A stretch of 38,169 nucleotides of DNA from a methanogenic archaeon (GTDB taxonomy: Archaea > Thermoplasmatota > Thermoplasmata > Methanomassiliicoccales > Methanomethylophilaceae), in the NCBI GenBank assembly GCA_902763685.1, contig CACWTF010000003.1, forward strand, positions 1-38,169, written 5' to 3'. The notes beneath the pieces are model-generated. The model did not search any database and was not told the DNA's origin. It was given only the letters and a program-made list of their open reading frames with translations. The translations under genes were made by a program, and so were the position numbers. This document shows, one piece after another, positions 8,679-16,730 of the stretch (its first letter is position 1; each line of letters begins with the position of its first letter).

Positions 8679-8705
8679 GGGGGTGCAAACCCCCTATCAT
8701 TTTTT
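8679..8705 (+). terminator. Intrinsic terminator after the aminopeptidase
   Basis: GGGGG, loop TGCAAA, CCCCC, then TATCATTTTTT. It lies between two convergent genes. Confidence 0.8.
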
Positions 8706-8714
8706 ACATCTGGC

Positions 8715-9974
8715 TCATCTGAGCCTGGGAGTGAACAGACCGTTGAACACAGCGTCGAGGACCTGTTCCGTTCCGCCCGTACCGAGTATGGGCCTCTCCA
8801 CGAAACCGTACCTCTTCAAGTAGGGAAGCTGCATCTCGATGCCCGCTCTGCACCGGCCGCTCTTCTCATAGATACCCGCGGTCATCCCGTCGGAAAACAG
8901 CAGATCGCAGCGTTCATCGGTCAGCTCATCCGACAACGCGTTCCCGCAATGGATGGAGTCCAGGAAACTTTCCAATTCCTCCGTGAACTCCGGCGACCAC
9001 CATCCGCACCTGCGGATGCAGCGGGGGAACATGCTGAGGTAGGAATGCATCCATTTCACCAAAGGCAGGACGATCTCCGAATCGAGACTGACGGAGTATG
9101 TCTTGCCCCGGGTCAGCGATGCACCGTGGGTGAAACTCATCATGATCCTGGTCGACCTGACCCTGCGTTCGGCGGTACATTCCAATGCCGTATCCGGGGA
9201 TGCCCCTGCCCTTTCCGCCACTGCCCTTATCCAGTCATCGGTACCTCTGAAACCGAACGGTACCGGTGCGAAAAGGGTGGGCACGCCCAGCGACTCCAGG
9301 GTCTCCGCCGTGTGCCTGCAGAACTCCGGAAGGACGGAGATGTTGAATTCGGCCGAAGGGCATCTCAGGAGTTCGTCGTAGGTGCACCCGGCACCGATCC
9401 ATGCGGTTACCCTGAGGCCCATGCTCTCCAGATATCCGGTCAGTTCCCGTTTCGTCTCCTCCCATCCGTTCATCAGGATGGGCAGACCCATAACGTTGAC
9501 CGTACCCTTTACCTTCTCACGCCTGGCACATACTGCCCGTATGATCTCCGAGAGCGTGACATCGTAGCCCGCCGAGGCAGGCATGGACATCTGACAGACC
9601 CTCTGCACGACCTTCGGGCCCTTGTAATCGGAACGTGCCAACGCCCCTGTCAGGTCATCGCCGATGAGGGAGGTGCCCGGGGTCTGTATGACCGTGACGA
9701 GCTTCACATCGCCCACCGTGGCCAGGAGTTCAGTCAGTTTGTACTCCGAACCGTTGATGTAATCGTTCGTGTCGAGATAGGTGCAGGGGACCCTGCAGTT
9801 TCCGTAATAAAAGGGGCCCTCGCGGGGGACGTAATCCCTGCGGATGAGATGTTCTGCCATCGTACTGTTCATGGCACGGCATGCTCCCGGTCCGTGGAGG
9901 ACCGTGAAACCGTCCGCTATGCTCTCTGAGGCCTGTATCGAGGCCATGAATCCGTCATAATTCACCGGGATCAT
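8715..9974 (-). CDS. Nitrogenase component 1-like protein (NifK/BchB-like partner subunit)
   Basis: 419 residues. It has the NifD/K/E/N fold: VLHGPGACRAM near residues 26-36 (Cys32 at a cluster-ligand position), a VKLVTVIQTPGTSLIGDDL segment, and later GLPILMNGWEET and GLRVTAWIGAG as Rossmann-like repeats. Where its fused partner has Cys (SACVAGIIGDD), this protein has TPGTSLIGDD, and the first cluster Cys is also missing. A heterodimer could therefore bind one [4Fe-4S] with three Cys from the partner and Cys32 from here, as in DPOR/COR-type reductases. The gene follows the fused gene with no gap (TGAATG), so they are co-translated and surely partners. Not CfbD, which is a single homodimeric subunit. 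Reaction unknown. Confidence 0.8.
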   Translation of the reverse strand: MIPVNYDGFMASIQASESIADGFTVLHGPGACRAMNSTMAEHLIRRDYVPREGPFYYGNCRVPCTYLDTNDYINGSEYKLTELLATVGDVKLVTVIQTPGTSLIGDDLTGALARSDYKGPKVVQRVCQMSMPASAGYDVTLSEIIRAVCARREKVKGTVNVMGLPILMNGWEETKRELTGYLESMGLRVTAWIGAGCTYDELLRCPSAEFNISVLPEFCRHTAETLESLGVPTLFAPVPFGFRGTDDWIRAVAERAGASPDTALECTAERRVRSTRIMMSFTHGASLTRGKTYSVSLDSEIVLPLVKWMHSYLSMFPRCIRRCGWWSPEFTEELESFLDSIHCGNALSDELTDERCDLLFSDGMTAGIYEKSGRCRAGIEMQLPYLKRYGFVERPILGTGGTEQVLDAVFNGLFTPRLR

Positions 9975-12068
9975 TCACTCCCTCCATTCCTCTGTCAGCG
10001 GGGAATCGAACATGTACCCCAGCTGCTCCGCGTAATCCATCAATCCCTCGAACCCGGGATTCGGAGTACCGATGTATCTCCCGAGGACCTTCAGATTGAG
10101 GTCCGAGAAACTGTCGGTGAGTATCGCGTCCGGATGGTACTTCTCCACCGCCTCGGAGGTATCCGAACGGTGATGGACCTTCTTCCCCTGTGCGGCATCG
10201 TATCCCACCAGGGATATGCGGTAGGTGTCTTCCATACTGTAAACCACCTCGATACCCAGATCGTCGAGGAGATCTGTGAACCACTCGCGGTCGGATGCGG
10301 GGGACAGTACCAGGACCACCTTCTTCCCGACGGTCCTTTCCCTGATGGGGGCCAATCTTTCCCTGTATTCCGATGCATAGCGTTCCTTCGCCTCCGAGAG
10401 ATCGCGGCCGGTGAGCGATTCGACCTCCGACAGCCATTTCTCGATCGCGGCCATTCCCCTGGGCAGCGGATTCTTCATCAGTGTCGAACCGATCATATCG
10501 TTCAGACGGCTCCCGAGTTCACGGAAACGCTTGCTGCCGTTAGACAGGACCGAATACTTCGCTCTGGGCAGTCTCTTCAGGGTTTCTATGTCGGTCCATC
10601 CGGGATAGATCGCGTTGATCTCGAATCCCGCGGAACGTATCAGATCGACCACGGAATCGTCCATGAACGAGTGGAACTCGTCCAATGCACGGAAATCGCC
10701 GATGACGTTGATCAGCCGATCGTCCTTCTCCGAACACGGCTCGGTCATTTCCAGGATGCTCTCGAGGACGTATTCTCTGCCTGCGGAGAGATCCCCCTGT
10801 GCGATGCCGTCGACCTTGACGGGAACTATGTGGATTCCGCATTCCTTGGACATGCTGGTACATATCGCATCTATGTCATCACCGATGATTCCTGCCACAC
10901 AGGCAGACACGACGAAGATGTGTTCATCCCCTTTCTCGGCACGTTCGCGGATGAGCCTCTCCAGCTCCTTCCTCCCGCCGTAGATGGAATTGGAATCGGT
11001 AAGATTGGTGCACGAAACAGAGTCCCATACCGACCTCATATCATCGCGATGGGAACGGTTCAGGTTACGCATATCGACGAAGCTCACCATCTCGTATGCA
11101 CAGCAGGTGGGACCGTGCACTATGATGTGTACGCCCTCGATCCTGGAGAGCATGGCCAGTGCCCCGCAGAATGCACATGTGTGTATCGCCGAGGGCTCGG
11201 TAGTGGGCGATCGGATCCTTTTGTAATCCAGTTTGTTGGCCTCGGTGACGTCCAGTCCTTTGGCCACCAGATCCATCCCCGCATCGTCAAGCGGATGCGG
11301 GTGATACAGCTTGGAGGAATCGGCGGATTTGGACAGGATGTCCTCGGCGATCTTCGCCATGGCTTCGGCGGGTTCCGAACCAGGGAACGCCTGGGACACG
11401 GTCCTGCCCATCGCCTCGGACTCCCTGAACCTGTGGTCGCGGGGGATGACAGAGATTATGGGGAGCCCTACGGATTTGGCGAAGTTCTCCACATAACGGT
11501 ATTCGTCCTGCAGACCGCGGCAGTTGAGGATGATCCCGCCCACACGCGGTGTCCCGTCATCGAAATTCAGCATTCCCTTGAGGATGTTGTTGGCGGCATA
11601 CAGGGACATGAACTCCCCGGAGGTCACGATGTAGACGGCATCGGCATAATCCTTCCTCATCGGGACGGCGAAACCGCCGCATACCACATCCCCTAGGACA
11701 TCGTAGATATGGTAATCGTAATCCCTGTCCATTATCCCGTTGGATTTCAGGAAGTCGAACATGGTGAGGATCCCCCTGCCGGCACATCCGACGCCGGGTT
11801 CGGGTCCTCCCGCTTCTATGCATTGGATGTTGCCCGCACCGTTCATCACGACATCGTTGATGTTGCGGTGTTCCTTCGGGGTATCGCGGAGATAATCCAG
11901 GACCGTGGTCTGGGACTTACCTTCCAGGAGCAGCCTGGTGGAATCATGCTTGGGATCGCAGCCTATCTGGAGGATCCTCTTCCCCTTCTCGGACAGCTGG
12001 TATGATACATTGGCGGATACGGTGGATTTACCGATACCTCCCTTGCCGTAAAATGCGATGTGGAACAT
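9975..12068 (-). CDS. Fused NifH-like ATPase plus NifD-like subunit of a nitrogenase-like reductase
   Basis: 697 residues. Residues 1-~270 are a NifH/BchL/CfbC-like iron protein: P-loop YGKGGIGKST, bridging cluster cysteines Cys95 (GVGCAGRG, with Arg98) and Cys130 (DVVCGGFAVP). Residues ~290-697 are a NifD-like catalytic subunit with cluster cysteines in HTCAFCGA (298/301), GPTCCAYE (322/323) and SACVAGIIGDD (390). The family normally makes these as separate proteins, so this is a reductase and its electron donor in one chain. It would pass ATP-driven low-potential electrons to a substrate bound with the partner encoded next. Candidates from family knowledge are tetrapyrrole, sulfur compound or other unsaturated substrates. 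It has its own TATA-like box (GGTATATACATCC, about 12093-12105). The downstream partner makes a simple F430-type CfbCD assignment unlikely. Confidence 0.85.
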   Translation of the reverse strand: MFHIAFYGKGGIGKSTVSANVSYQLSEKGKRILQIGCDPKHDSTRLLLEGKSQTTVLDYLRDTPKEHRNINDVVMNGAGNIQCIEAGGPEPGVGCAGRGILTMFDFLKSNGIMDRDYDYHIYDVLGDVVCGGFAVPMRKDYADAVYIVTSGEFMSLYAANNILKGMLNFDDGTPRVGGIILNCRGLQDEYRYVENFAKSVGLPIISVIPRDHRFRESEAMGRTVSQAFPGSEPAEAMAKIAEDILSKSADSSKLYHPHPLDDAGMDLVAKGLDVTEANKLDYKRIRSPTTEPSAIHTCAFCGALAMLSRIEGVHIIVHGPTCCAYEMVSFVDMRNLNRSHRDDMRSVWDSVSCTNLTDSNSIYGGRKELERLIRERAEKGDEHIFVVSACVAGIIGDDIDAICTSMSKECGIHIVPVKVDGIAQGDLSAGREYVLESILEMTEPCSEKDDRLINVIGDFRALDEFHSFMDDSVVDLIRSAGFEINAIYPGWTDIETLKRLPRAKYSVLSNGSKRFRELGSRLNDMIGSTLMKNPLPRGMAAIEKWLSEVESLTGRDLSEAKERYASEYRERLAPIRERTVGKKVVLVLSPASDREWFTDLLDDLGIEVVYSMEDTYRISLVGYDAAQGKKVHHRSDTSEAVEKYHPDAILTDSFSDLNLKVLGRYIGTPNPGFEGLMDYAEQLGYMFDSPLTEEWRE

Positions 12069-12074
12069 CCTATA

Positions 12075-12084
12075 CCCGTACGGG
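12075..12084. promoter_or_regulatory. Palindrome at the start of the nitrogenase-like operon
   Basis: CCCGTACGGG, a perfect 10-bp palindrome between the minus-strand TATA-like box near 12093-12105 and the ATG at 12068. The position around the expected transcription start suits a repressor site. Confidence 0.5.
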
Positions 12085-12153
12085 CATACAATTGGATGTA
12101 TATACCATAATGCCTCGGTTAAGACATGTTACGCGAATGGATACTGTCCGGAT

Positions 12154-12918
12154 TCACTCCTTGACGGCTTCGTAGATGTTCACGGCACCGAAGTTCTTGC
12201 TGTGGACCTTGACAGTCTTGAAACCGGCCTGTCTGAACTTCTCGGCCATGACCTCGCCGTGCGGGAATCCGCGGATGGAGTTGACGAGCCAGTCATAAGC
12301 GGGACCGTGCCCGTCGATGCTCTCGCCCTTGTCGTACTTCCTTCCGATCTTCTGTACGCGGTGTTTCATGTACAGGTTGTAGAAGTAGCGGATGAACCTG
12401 TTGTCGGGAGTGGCCATCTCCGCGATGACCGCCTTCCCTCCGTGCTCCAGGACACGATAGAACTCGTCGATGGCCTTCTGCACATCGGTGACGTTCCTGA
12501 GCATGTATCCGGAGGTGACGACCGAGAACGAACACTCAGGGTACTGGAGATCCAAAGCATCCCCGACCTCGAACCTCACCGGATTGGGGAGGTTCCTCTC
12601 GGCTTGTTTCATCTCGGCGTATTTCAGCATCTCGGGGGTGATATCGATTCCGACGACCTCCCCCTCGGCTCCGACCTTCTCGGCCAGCATGTACGCGATC
12701 TCGCCGGTACCAGTACCGATGTCGGCACACCTCTTCCCGGAGATGTCGCCAGCGAGCTTCATCATGTACTGGTGCCAGCCCTTGATCATCTTGAGGGACA
12801 TGATGTCGTTCATCTCGTCGTAGTAGGAGGCGATCTCGGTGAACACGTCCTTGACGTATTCCTCTTTGCCCTCGAACTGGGTTCCGTTGCTCTTGATCTC
12901 TTCCTCTGCCATTTTCAT
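12154..12918 (-). CDS. UbiE/MenG-like SAM-dependent C-methyltransferase
   Basis: 254 residues. The family methylates prenylated quinone or related rings with S-adenosylmethionine. Seen here: the UbiE signature YYDEMNDIMSLKMIKGWH (residues ~32-49), SAM motif I ADIGTGTGEIAYML, GIDITPEMLKYAE, and the post-motif CSFSVVTSGYMLRNVTD. It follows the prenyltransferase gene by 3 bases, so the two probably act in sequence: prenylation of an aromatic or polar head group, then methylation. No other quinone biosynthesis gene is in the window, so the product (menaquinone-like, phenazine-like or another lipid carrier) is open. A second in-frame ATG at 12912 is also possible. Confidence 0.85.
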   Translation of the reverse strand: MKMAEEEIKSNGTQFEGKEEYVKDVFTEIASYYDEMNDIMSLKMIKGWHQYMMKLAGDISGKRCADIGTGTGEIAYMLAEKVGAEGEVVGIDITPEMLKYAEMKQAERNLPNPVRFEVGDALDLQYPECSFSVVTSGYMLRNVTDVQKAIDEFYRVLEHGGKAVIAEMATPDNRFIRYFYNLYMKHRVQKIGRKYDKGESIDGHGPAYDWLVNSIRGFPHGEVMAEKFRQAGFKTVKVHSKNFGAVNIYEAVKE

Positions 12919-12921
12919 GCC

Positions 12922-13827
12922 TCAGATTACGCAGTTTCCGACTATGTAGCCGATGACCAGCAGCAGACCGAACTGCCAATTGTGTTTGAATGCCATCGGG
13001 ACCAGCAGCCTGCTGCACCCCGCGTCGGTGGGGGCCTTCTTGCTGTTCGCGTACAGTTCGTGAGCGTCGACCAGACATATAAAGGCCAATGCACAGAAGT
13101 AATGGACGGTGCCGAACATCAGCAGTGCCATCAGGATGGCGTATCCAACGAAGTTCTCGAACAGGTAGAGCTTCATACCGTTCTCGTAGGACATGCGTCC
13201 CGCCAGGGTACCTACGTTGGACTTCCTGTCCTCGTAGTAGTCCCTCATCTCGTTCCCGCACAGGACGGCGGTGATCATGAACGCGTTGGGGAGGGAAATG
13301 AGGAACACCTCGGCAGAGAGTTCCCCGGTCATCACGTAATATGTGCCGAGGGGCATCAGGATACCCATGAGTATGAATACCCCCACCTGTCCCAGACCGT
13401 GGTATTTGTAAGACACTCCCACGGTGTACATGGCGGCTCCTCCGAGTCCCAGGATACCGAAGATGAGGATTCCCCAACCTATGTACCAAATGAACACGAG
13501 ACCGCAGAGGGCGACGATTCCGAGACATGCCAGACCCGCATAGAGGACCTTCTTGGCACTCAGGGCACCGGTGACGAGTTCGGGGGAACGGGTGTGGTTC
13601 TCTTCGGTGTCGGTACCTCTCACGAAGTCACCGTAGGTGTTTAGGATGTTGGCTGCTGACTGAAGGAGGATGCAGCACGCCACTGTCATCAGGAAGATCC
13701 ACCAGCAGAATTCGCCGTCGTTGTATGCCACGGCTCCTCCGAGGAGTGCCGGTATGACCGCACCGTGGAGCGTCCACGGGCGGAACACGTTGAACCATCC
13801 TGCCTTAACGGGTTTGACATCGGCCAT
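12922..13827 (-). CDS. MenA/UbiA-family prenyltransferase
   Basis: 301 residues, about 8-9 membrane helices. It would join a polyprenyl diphosphate to an aromatic or other acceptor in the membrane. The first Asp-rich motif is NTYGDFVRGTD (residues 63-73); the second is NEMRDYYEDRKSNVGTLA (about 192-209), close to the MenA pattern. The paired UbiE-like methyltransferase directly downstream supports a lipid-soluble redox carrier pathway. Archaeal UbiA members also make ether lipids (digeranylgeranylglyceryl phosphate synthase), but the motifs and the methyltransferase favour the MenA side. Its 5' region is shared with the divergent DUF2975-like operon and contains the TATCGATAA operator-like repeat. 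Confidence 0.85.
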   Translation of the reverse strand: MADVKPVKAGWFNVFRPWTLHGAVIPALLGGAVAYNDGEFCWWIFLMTVACCILLQSAANILNTYGDFVRGTDTEENHTRSPELVTGALSAKKVLYAGLACLGIVALCGLVFIWYIGWGILIFGILGLGGAAMYTVGVSYKYHGLGQVGVFILMGILMPLGTYYVMTGELSAEVFLISLPNAFMITAVLCGNEMRDYYEDRKSNVGTLAGRMSYENGMKLYLFENFVGYAILMALLMFGTVHYFCALAFICLVDAHELYANSKKAPTDAGCSRLLVPMAFKHNWQFGLLLVIGYIVGNCVI

Positions 13828-13863
13828 GCATGCTCATGTAAGATGTGGTTAAAATGGATTTGC

Positions 13864-13883
13864 ATATCGATAAACGATAAATT
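13864..13883. promoter_or_regulatory. Operator-like repeat, copy 1
   Basis: ATATCGATAAACGATAAATT: TATCGATAA followed by a second CGATAA. It lies just upstream of and overlapping the AT-rich promoter of the membrane protein/XRE operon, in the 60-bp gap divergent from the prenyltransferase gene. A near-identical sequence occurs at 14661-14691. Confidence 0.65.
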
Positions 13884-13887
13884 AATA

Positions 13888-14430
13888 ATGATTTTCGAGA
13901 ATGAACCATCGATGAAAGGAGACCTTTCCACCCTGAAGAAAGTCTGCATGTACGGATCCAAGGTCATGCTTGCCGGGACCGTCATACTGATGGCGGTCGT
14001 CATTCTGTTGATCGCCCTCGGGATCTCCGCCGCCGTGTGGGACGGGGGGAAGGATATCCTGTCGGATATACTGGAATTCGATACCGATTCCGCATCCTCG
14101 GTGAGGACCGTCTCCTGCCTTGCCGAACTGGTGTGCGTGTTCCTCCTCGCCACCGAGACCGTGAGGAGGATCTATCTCGTGATGGTTTCTATCCACACCG
14201 AGCACAGCCCTTTCACCGAGGCCAACACCGCCATCGTGAAAACACTGTCCCAGATATACCTGGTCGCATCCGTTGTCCTGTTCGTATTGGACATCCTCGG
14301 AGAACGCGGCATCGCCTCCGCGGCATTCATGTTCTTCGGCTGCATACTCCTTTCTGTCGTCCTGTACATATTCGCCCTGATCGTCCGCTACGGTGCAGTT
14401 CTCCAGAACGAATCCGACCACACCCTGTGA
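13888..14430 (+). CDS. DUF2975-like membrane protein
   Basis: About 180 residues with four predicted helices: roughly residues 25-48 (MLAGTVILMAVVILLIAL), 75-95, 115-135 and 145-170. The pairing with a ~70-residue XRE regulator immediately downstream is the usual DUF2975/YozG-like arrangement, in which a membrane protein is encoded with its small repressor; the biological role is not established. ATG 13888 follows an ATTAATA promoter-like stretch directly; ATG 13912 is an alternative start. The longer open frame upstream runs into the divergent gene and is unlikely. The gene ends 4 bases before the regulator. Confidence 0.7.
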   Translation: MIFENEPSMKGDLSTLKKVCMYGSKVMLAGTVILMAVVILLIALGISAAVWDGGKDILSDILEFDTDSASSVRTVSCLAELVCVFLLATETVRRIYLVMVSIHTEHSPFTEANTAIVKTLSQIYLVASVVLFVLDILGERGIASAAFMFFGCILLSVVLYIFALIVRYGAVLQNESDHTL

Positions 14431-14434
14431 TACC

Positions 14435-14656
14435 ATGGCCATAATCCTCAGACTGGACAAGGTGATGGTGGACCGGAAGATCAACCTCACGCAGCTGGCG
14501 GAACAGGTGGGCATCAGCAATGCCAATCTCTCCAACATCAAGACCGGCAAGATCTGTGCCATCAGGTTCTCCACCCTCAACGCCATCTGCAAGGCACTAA
14601 AATGCCAACCGGGAGACATCCTCGAATACGTAGAGGATGACGGCCAGAAAGAATGA
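14435..14656 (+). CDS. Small XRE/Cro-type regulator (YozG-like)
   Basis: 73 residues, almost entirely a helix-turn-helix domain: LDKVMVDRKINLTQLAEQVG, then ISNANLSNIKTGK as the recognition part, then FSTLNAICKALKCQPGDILE. This is the pattern of one-domain repressors linked to DUF2975 proteins. Start ATG 14435 directly begins MAIILRLDK, typical of the family. It is likely to bind the TATCGATAA repeats that flank its operon and control itself and the transporter downstream, by inference from position. Confidence 0.88.
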   Translation: MAIILRLDKVMVDRKINLTQLAEQVGISNANLSNIKTGKICAIRFSTLNAICKALKCQPGDILEYVEDDGQKE

Positions 14657-14660
14657 ACGT

Positions 14661-14691
14661 ATATCGATAATCGATAATTGTTTATCGATAG
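14661..14691. promoter_or_regulatory. Operator-like repeat, copy 2
   Basis: ATATCGATAATCGATAA at 14661-14677, then TTTATCGATAG at 14681-14691. It contains two TATCGATA palindromes plus an overlapping CGATAA, matching the copy at 13864-13883. It sits immediately before the ATATATTAATA promoter-like stretch of the transporter gene. Confidence 0.7.
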
Positions 14692-14728
14692 TCAATATAT
14701 TAATAGCACCGACCTATTCCGTTCCACT

Positions 14729-15742
14729 ATGAAACTAGCAGTGAAGCTGCTTACCAGTACCGCATTCATGATGGGGATCGCCGTAGTCATATCGCTCCTG
14801 ACGAACGACTTCATCACCGGACTGTTCCCTGATTTCCTCGCGGGAAAGGATAACGCGGGTCTCCGCAGCAATATCACCATCATACTTCTGGCATGTATGC
14901 TGACCATCACGCTGTCACGCATACCTTACACCGATCTCAACCCCCTGAAGAACTCCAAATCCGTTCTCAGGGCCACCCTTCTCGGTCTCGTGATCGCATC
15001 CACTGTCCCCCTCGTCGCATACTTCCTGCTGAAGGACATGGACGGCTACAGCCAGTACGCTCCCGGACTCGTGTTCATCGCCGCCACCCCCTTCGCGGCC
15101 TCCGTAGGGCCCCTGTCCCTCATCCTCCGCGGGGATCTCCAGCACGCACTGCGTTCCACCATCGTGGTGTATGTCATTGCCCTCGCGTGGATCCCCTTCA
15201 TCATCTGGGCCACCATGGGAAAATCCGTGGACATGATGACCGTCGTGAAGACCGTCATCGAGATCATCGGTATACCCCTCGTGGTCTCCAGACTGTTCAC
15301 CAAGGTGAAGATCGACAAGACCCACATGTCGATCATCCTGAACATCACCATCGCATTCCTCGTATGGCTCTCCGTCGGTTCCACCAACTTCGGCAGTGCG
15401 GGACTCACCGTCCTCGCCGTCTTCATGATCATCGCCGCCCTCAGGGACATCGGACTCGGACTGGGTGCCGAGGTCACCGAGAAGAAGATGGCCATCCCCT
15501 GGTCCCAGAGGGTCACCGACATCCTGATGATCTCCTACAAGAACAAGGGAATCGCGATCGCACTCTGCGGTGCGGTCATGGGCCCCCTCTCCGCTGTCGC
15601 CATGGTGCCCATCGCGGCATCCATCGTCGTGGAGGTCTGCTGGGTCGCATTCATGGACTCCGTACTGTTCTCTAAGAAGAGGATGGAGAAGGAGCTCAGC
15701 CAGGAGAGTGCGGCAGGCATCCACCAGGTATGGGAGAACTGA
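14729..15742 (+). CDS. BASS-family (bile acid:sodium symporter / ACR3-like) transporter
   Basis: 337 residues, about ten membrane helices in two inverted halves. Family cues are PGLVFIAATPFAASVGPLS and NKGIAIALCGAVMGPLSAVA, with Pro/Gly/Ser-rich broken helices at the two crossover positions. It would move an organic anion or arsenite-like solute, driven by Na+ or H+. ATG 14729 was chosen because ATATATTAATA lies about 30 bases upstream; the longer frame begins within the operator repeats. The operator suggests control by the XRE regulator next door. Substrate cannot be read from sequence. Confidence 0.75.
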   Translation: MKLAVKLLTSTAFMMGIAVVISLLTNDFITGLFPDFLAGKDNAGLRSNITIILLACMLTITLSRIPYTDLNPLKNSKSVLRATLLGLVIASTVPLVAYFLLKDMDGYSQYAPGLVFIAATPFAASVGPLSLILRGDLQHALRSTIVVYVIALAWIPFIIWATMGKSVDMMTVVKTVIEIIGIPLVVSRLFTKVKIDKTHMSIILNITIAFLVWLSVGSTNFGSAGLTVLAVFMIIAALRDIGLGLGAEVTEKKMAIPWSQRVTDILMISYKNKGIAIALCGAVMGPLSAVAMVPIAASIVVEVCWVAFMDSVLFSKKRMEKELSQESAAGIHQVWEN

Positions 15743-16699
15743 TCATCCCATACGCGATACGTTCCCGTATTGGGTGTAATCGAAATAATCCTCAAGGCGG
15801 GGCATGTCCCTGCCAAGGAGGGGGACCACCGTATCCCCTTCCTCCAGCTTCCCATACAGCATCTCACCTTCTGGGTCATATATCTTGGCGGCACGGTCCG
15901 AACCGTCCGAACGGTTCGCATAACAGTAAAGGCAGTCGTGTCCGCAGGTATCGTAGCTGCCGATGTCGATATTCTTCACGCAGCGGCAACCCTCCCTGAG
16001 CGGGGAGTTCATCTCCTCGAAGGGTATCCCGAGTTTCCGCATGTACTGACGGTCGATGCAGCCGCGGGGTTCCACTCCCCATCTTGATAAATCATACTTC
16101 CCGCAGCAGTAACTGAGAGACATCCCGTACCTCTCGGCGATGGGGACCATCATCTCCGCCATGGCGTCCATCTCCGCGTGGGATACCGAACGGAGCACGT
16201 CCCTGTGCTTCTGCAGCTTGCCGTACATCTCCAGGAAACTGAACGTGCAGCGGTTCGTATAACCTTCCAGTTCCCTGCAGAGGAGCTCGAACTTACGGCG
16301 GTGGAATTCCAGGTCGTACCGGTCGTTGAGGATGATCGGGTCGTACCTCCATATCATACGGTCCGCACCCAGTCTGTCGGATATAGCCTTGAACGCATCG
16401 GCCACATCCGCCTTGAAAGGTACCCTCGGTTCCATATCCCTGCCGTACGGGGTGATGGTGACCTGGAACAGTGCCAGATGACCCATCGATGCGATCTCTT
16501 TCAGATGCGGGACGGCGGGAGCGGGATTCTTGCTCACGAAAATTATGGCATCGACGTTCTTCGGATTCAGATCGATGCGGTAGACGACGTTGCCGACCAT
16601 CGGGTTGCGGACCAGGCAGTAACCGGCGCGCAGACGGTTCATCATCCATTCCATGTGGAATGCGGGGATGTCCGTCCGTCTGCTCGCCGAGATTATCAT
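15743..16699 (-). CDS. DUF1848 family protein, putative radical-SAM-like
   Basis: 318 residues. The N-terminus MIISASRRTDIPAFHMEWM and the following LRAGYCLVRNP are hallmarks of DUF1848. A C-terminal cysteine cluster, DTCGHDCLYCYAN (CX3CX2C), resembles the radical SAM [4Fe-4S] motif but lies near residue ~275 rather than at the N-terminus; CRCVKNIDIG adds two more Cys just before it. It may be an iron-sulfur enzyme of unknown reaction. It is convergent with the BASS transporter, with the stop codons touching (15742/15743). Confidence 0.85.
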   Translation of the reverse strand: MIISASRRTDIPAFHMEWMMNRLRAGYCLVRNPMVGNVVYRIDLNPKNVDAIIFVSKNPAPAVPHLKEIASMGHLALFQVTITPYGRDMEPRVPFKADVADAFKAISDRLGADRMIWRYDPIILNDRYDLEFHRRKFELLCRELEGYTNRCTFSFLEMYGKLQKHRDVLRSVSHAEMDAMAEMMVPIAERYGMSLSYCCGKYDLSRWGVEPRGCIDRQYMRKLGIPFEEMNSPLREGCRCVKNIDIGSYDTCGHDCLYCYANRSDGSDRAAKIYDPEGEMLYGKLEEGDTVVPLLGRDMPRLEDYFDYTQYGNVSRMG

Positions 16700-16730
16700 G
16701 CCGTTCCGATGGCGGTTCCGATTAAAGTGT

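Noticed and set aside
10134-11696. 520-codon plus-strand frame over the fused nitrogenase-like gene
   Set aside because: Shadow frame; no recognisable domain.
9975-12068. Simple assignment as CfbC (F430 synthesis)
   Set aside because: CfbC and CfbD are separate and CfbD is homodimeric; here the NifD part is fused to NifH and a distinct second subunit follows. Left open pending phylogeny.
12058-13644. 528-codon plus-strand frame over the UbiE and UbiA genes
   Set aside because: Antisense shadow with His/Asp/Val/Gly-rich composition; the minus-strand genes have strong family motifs.
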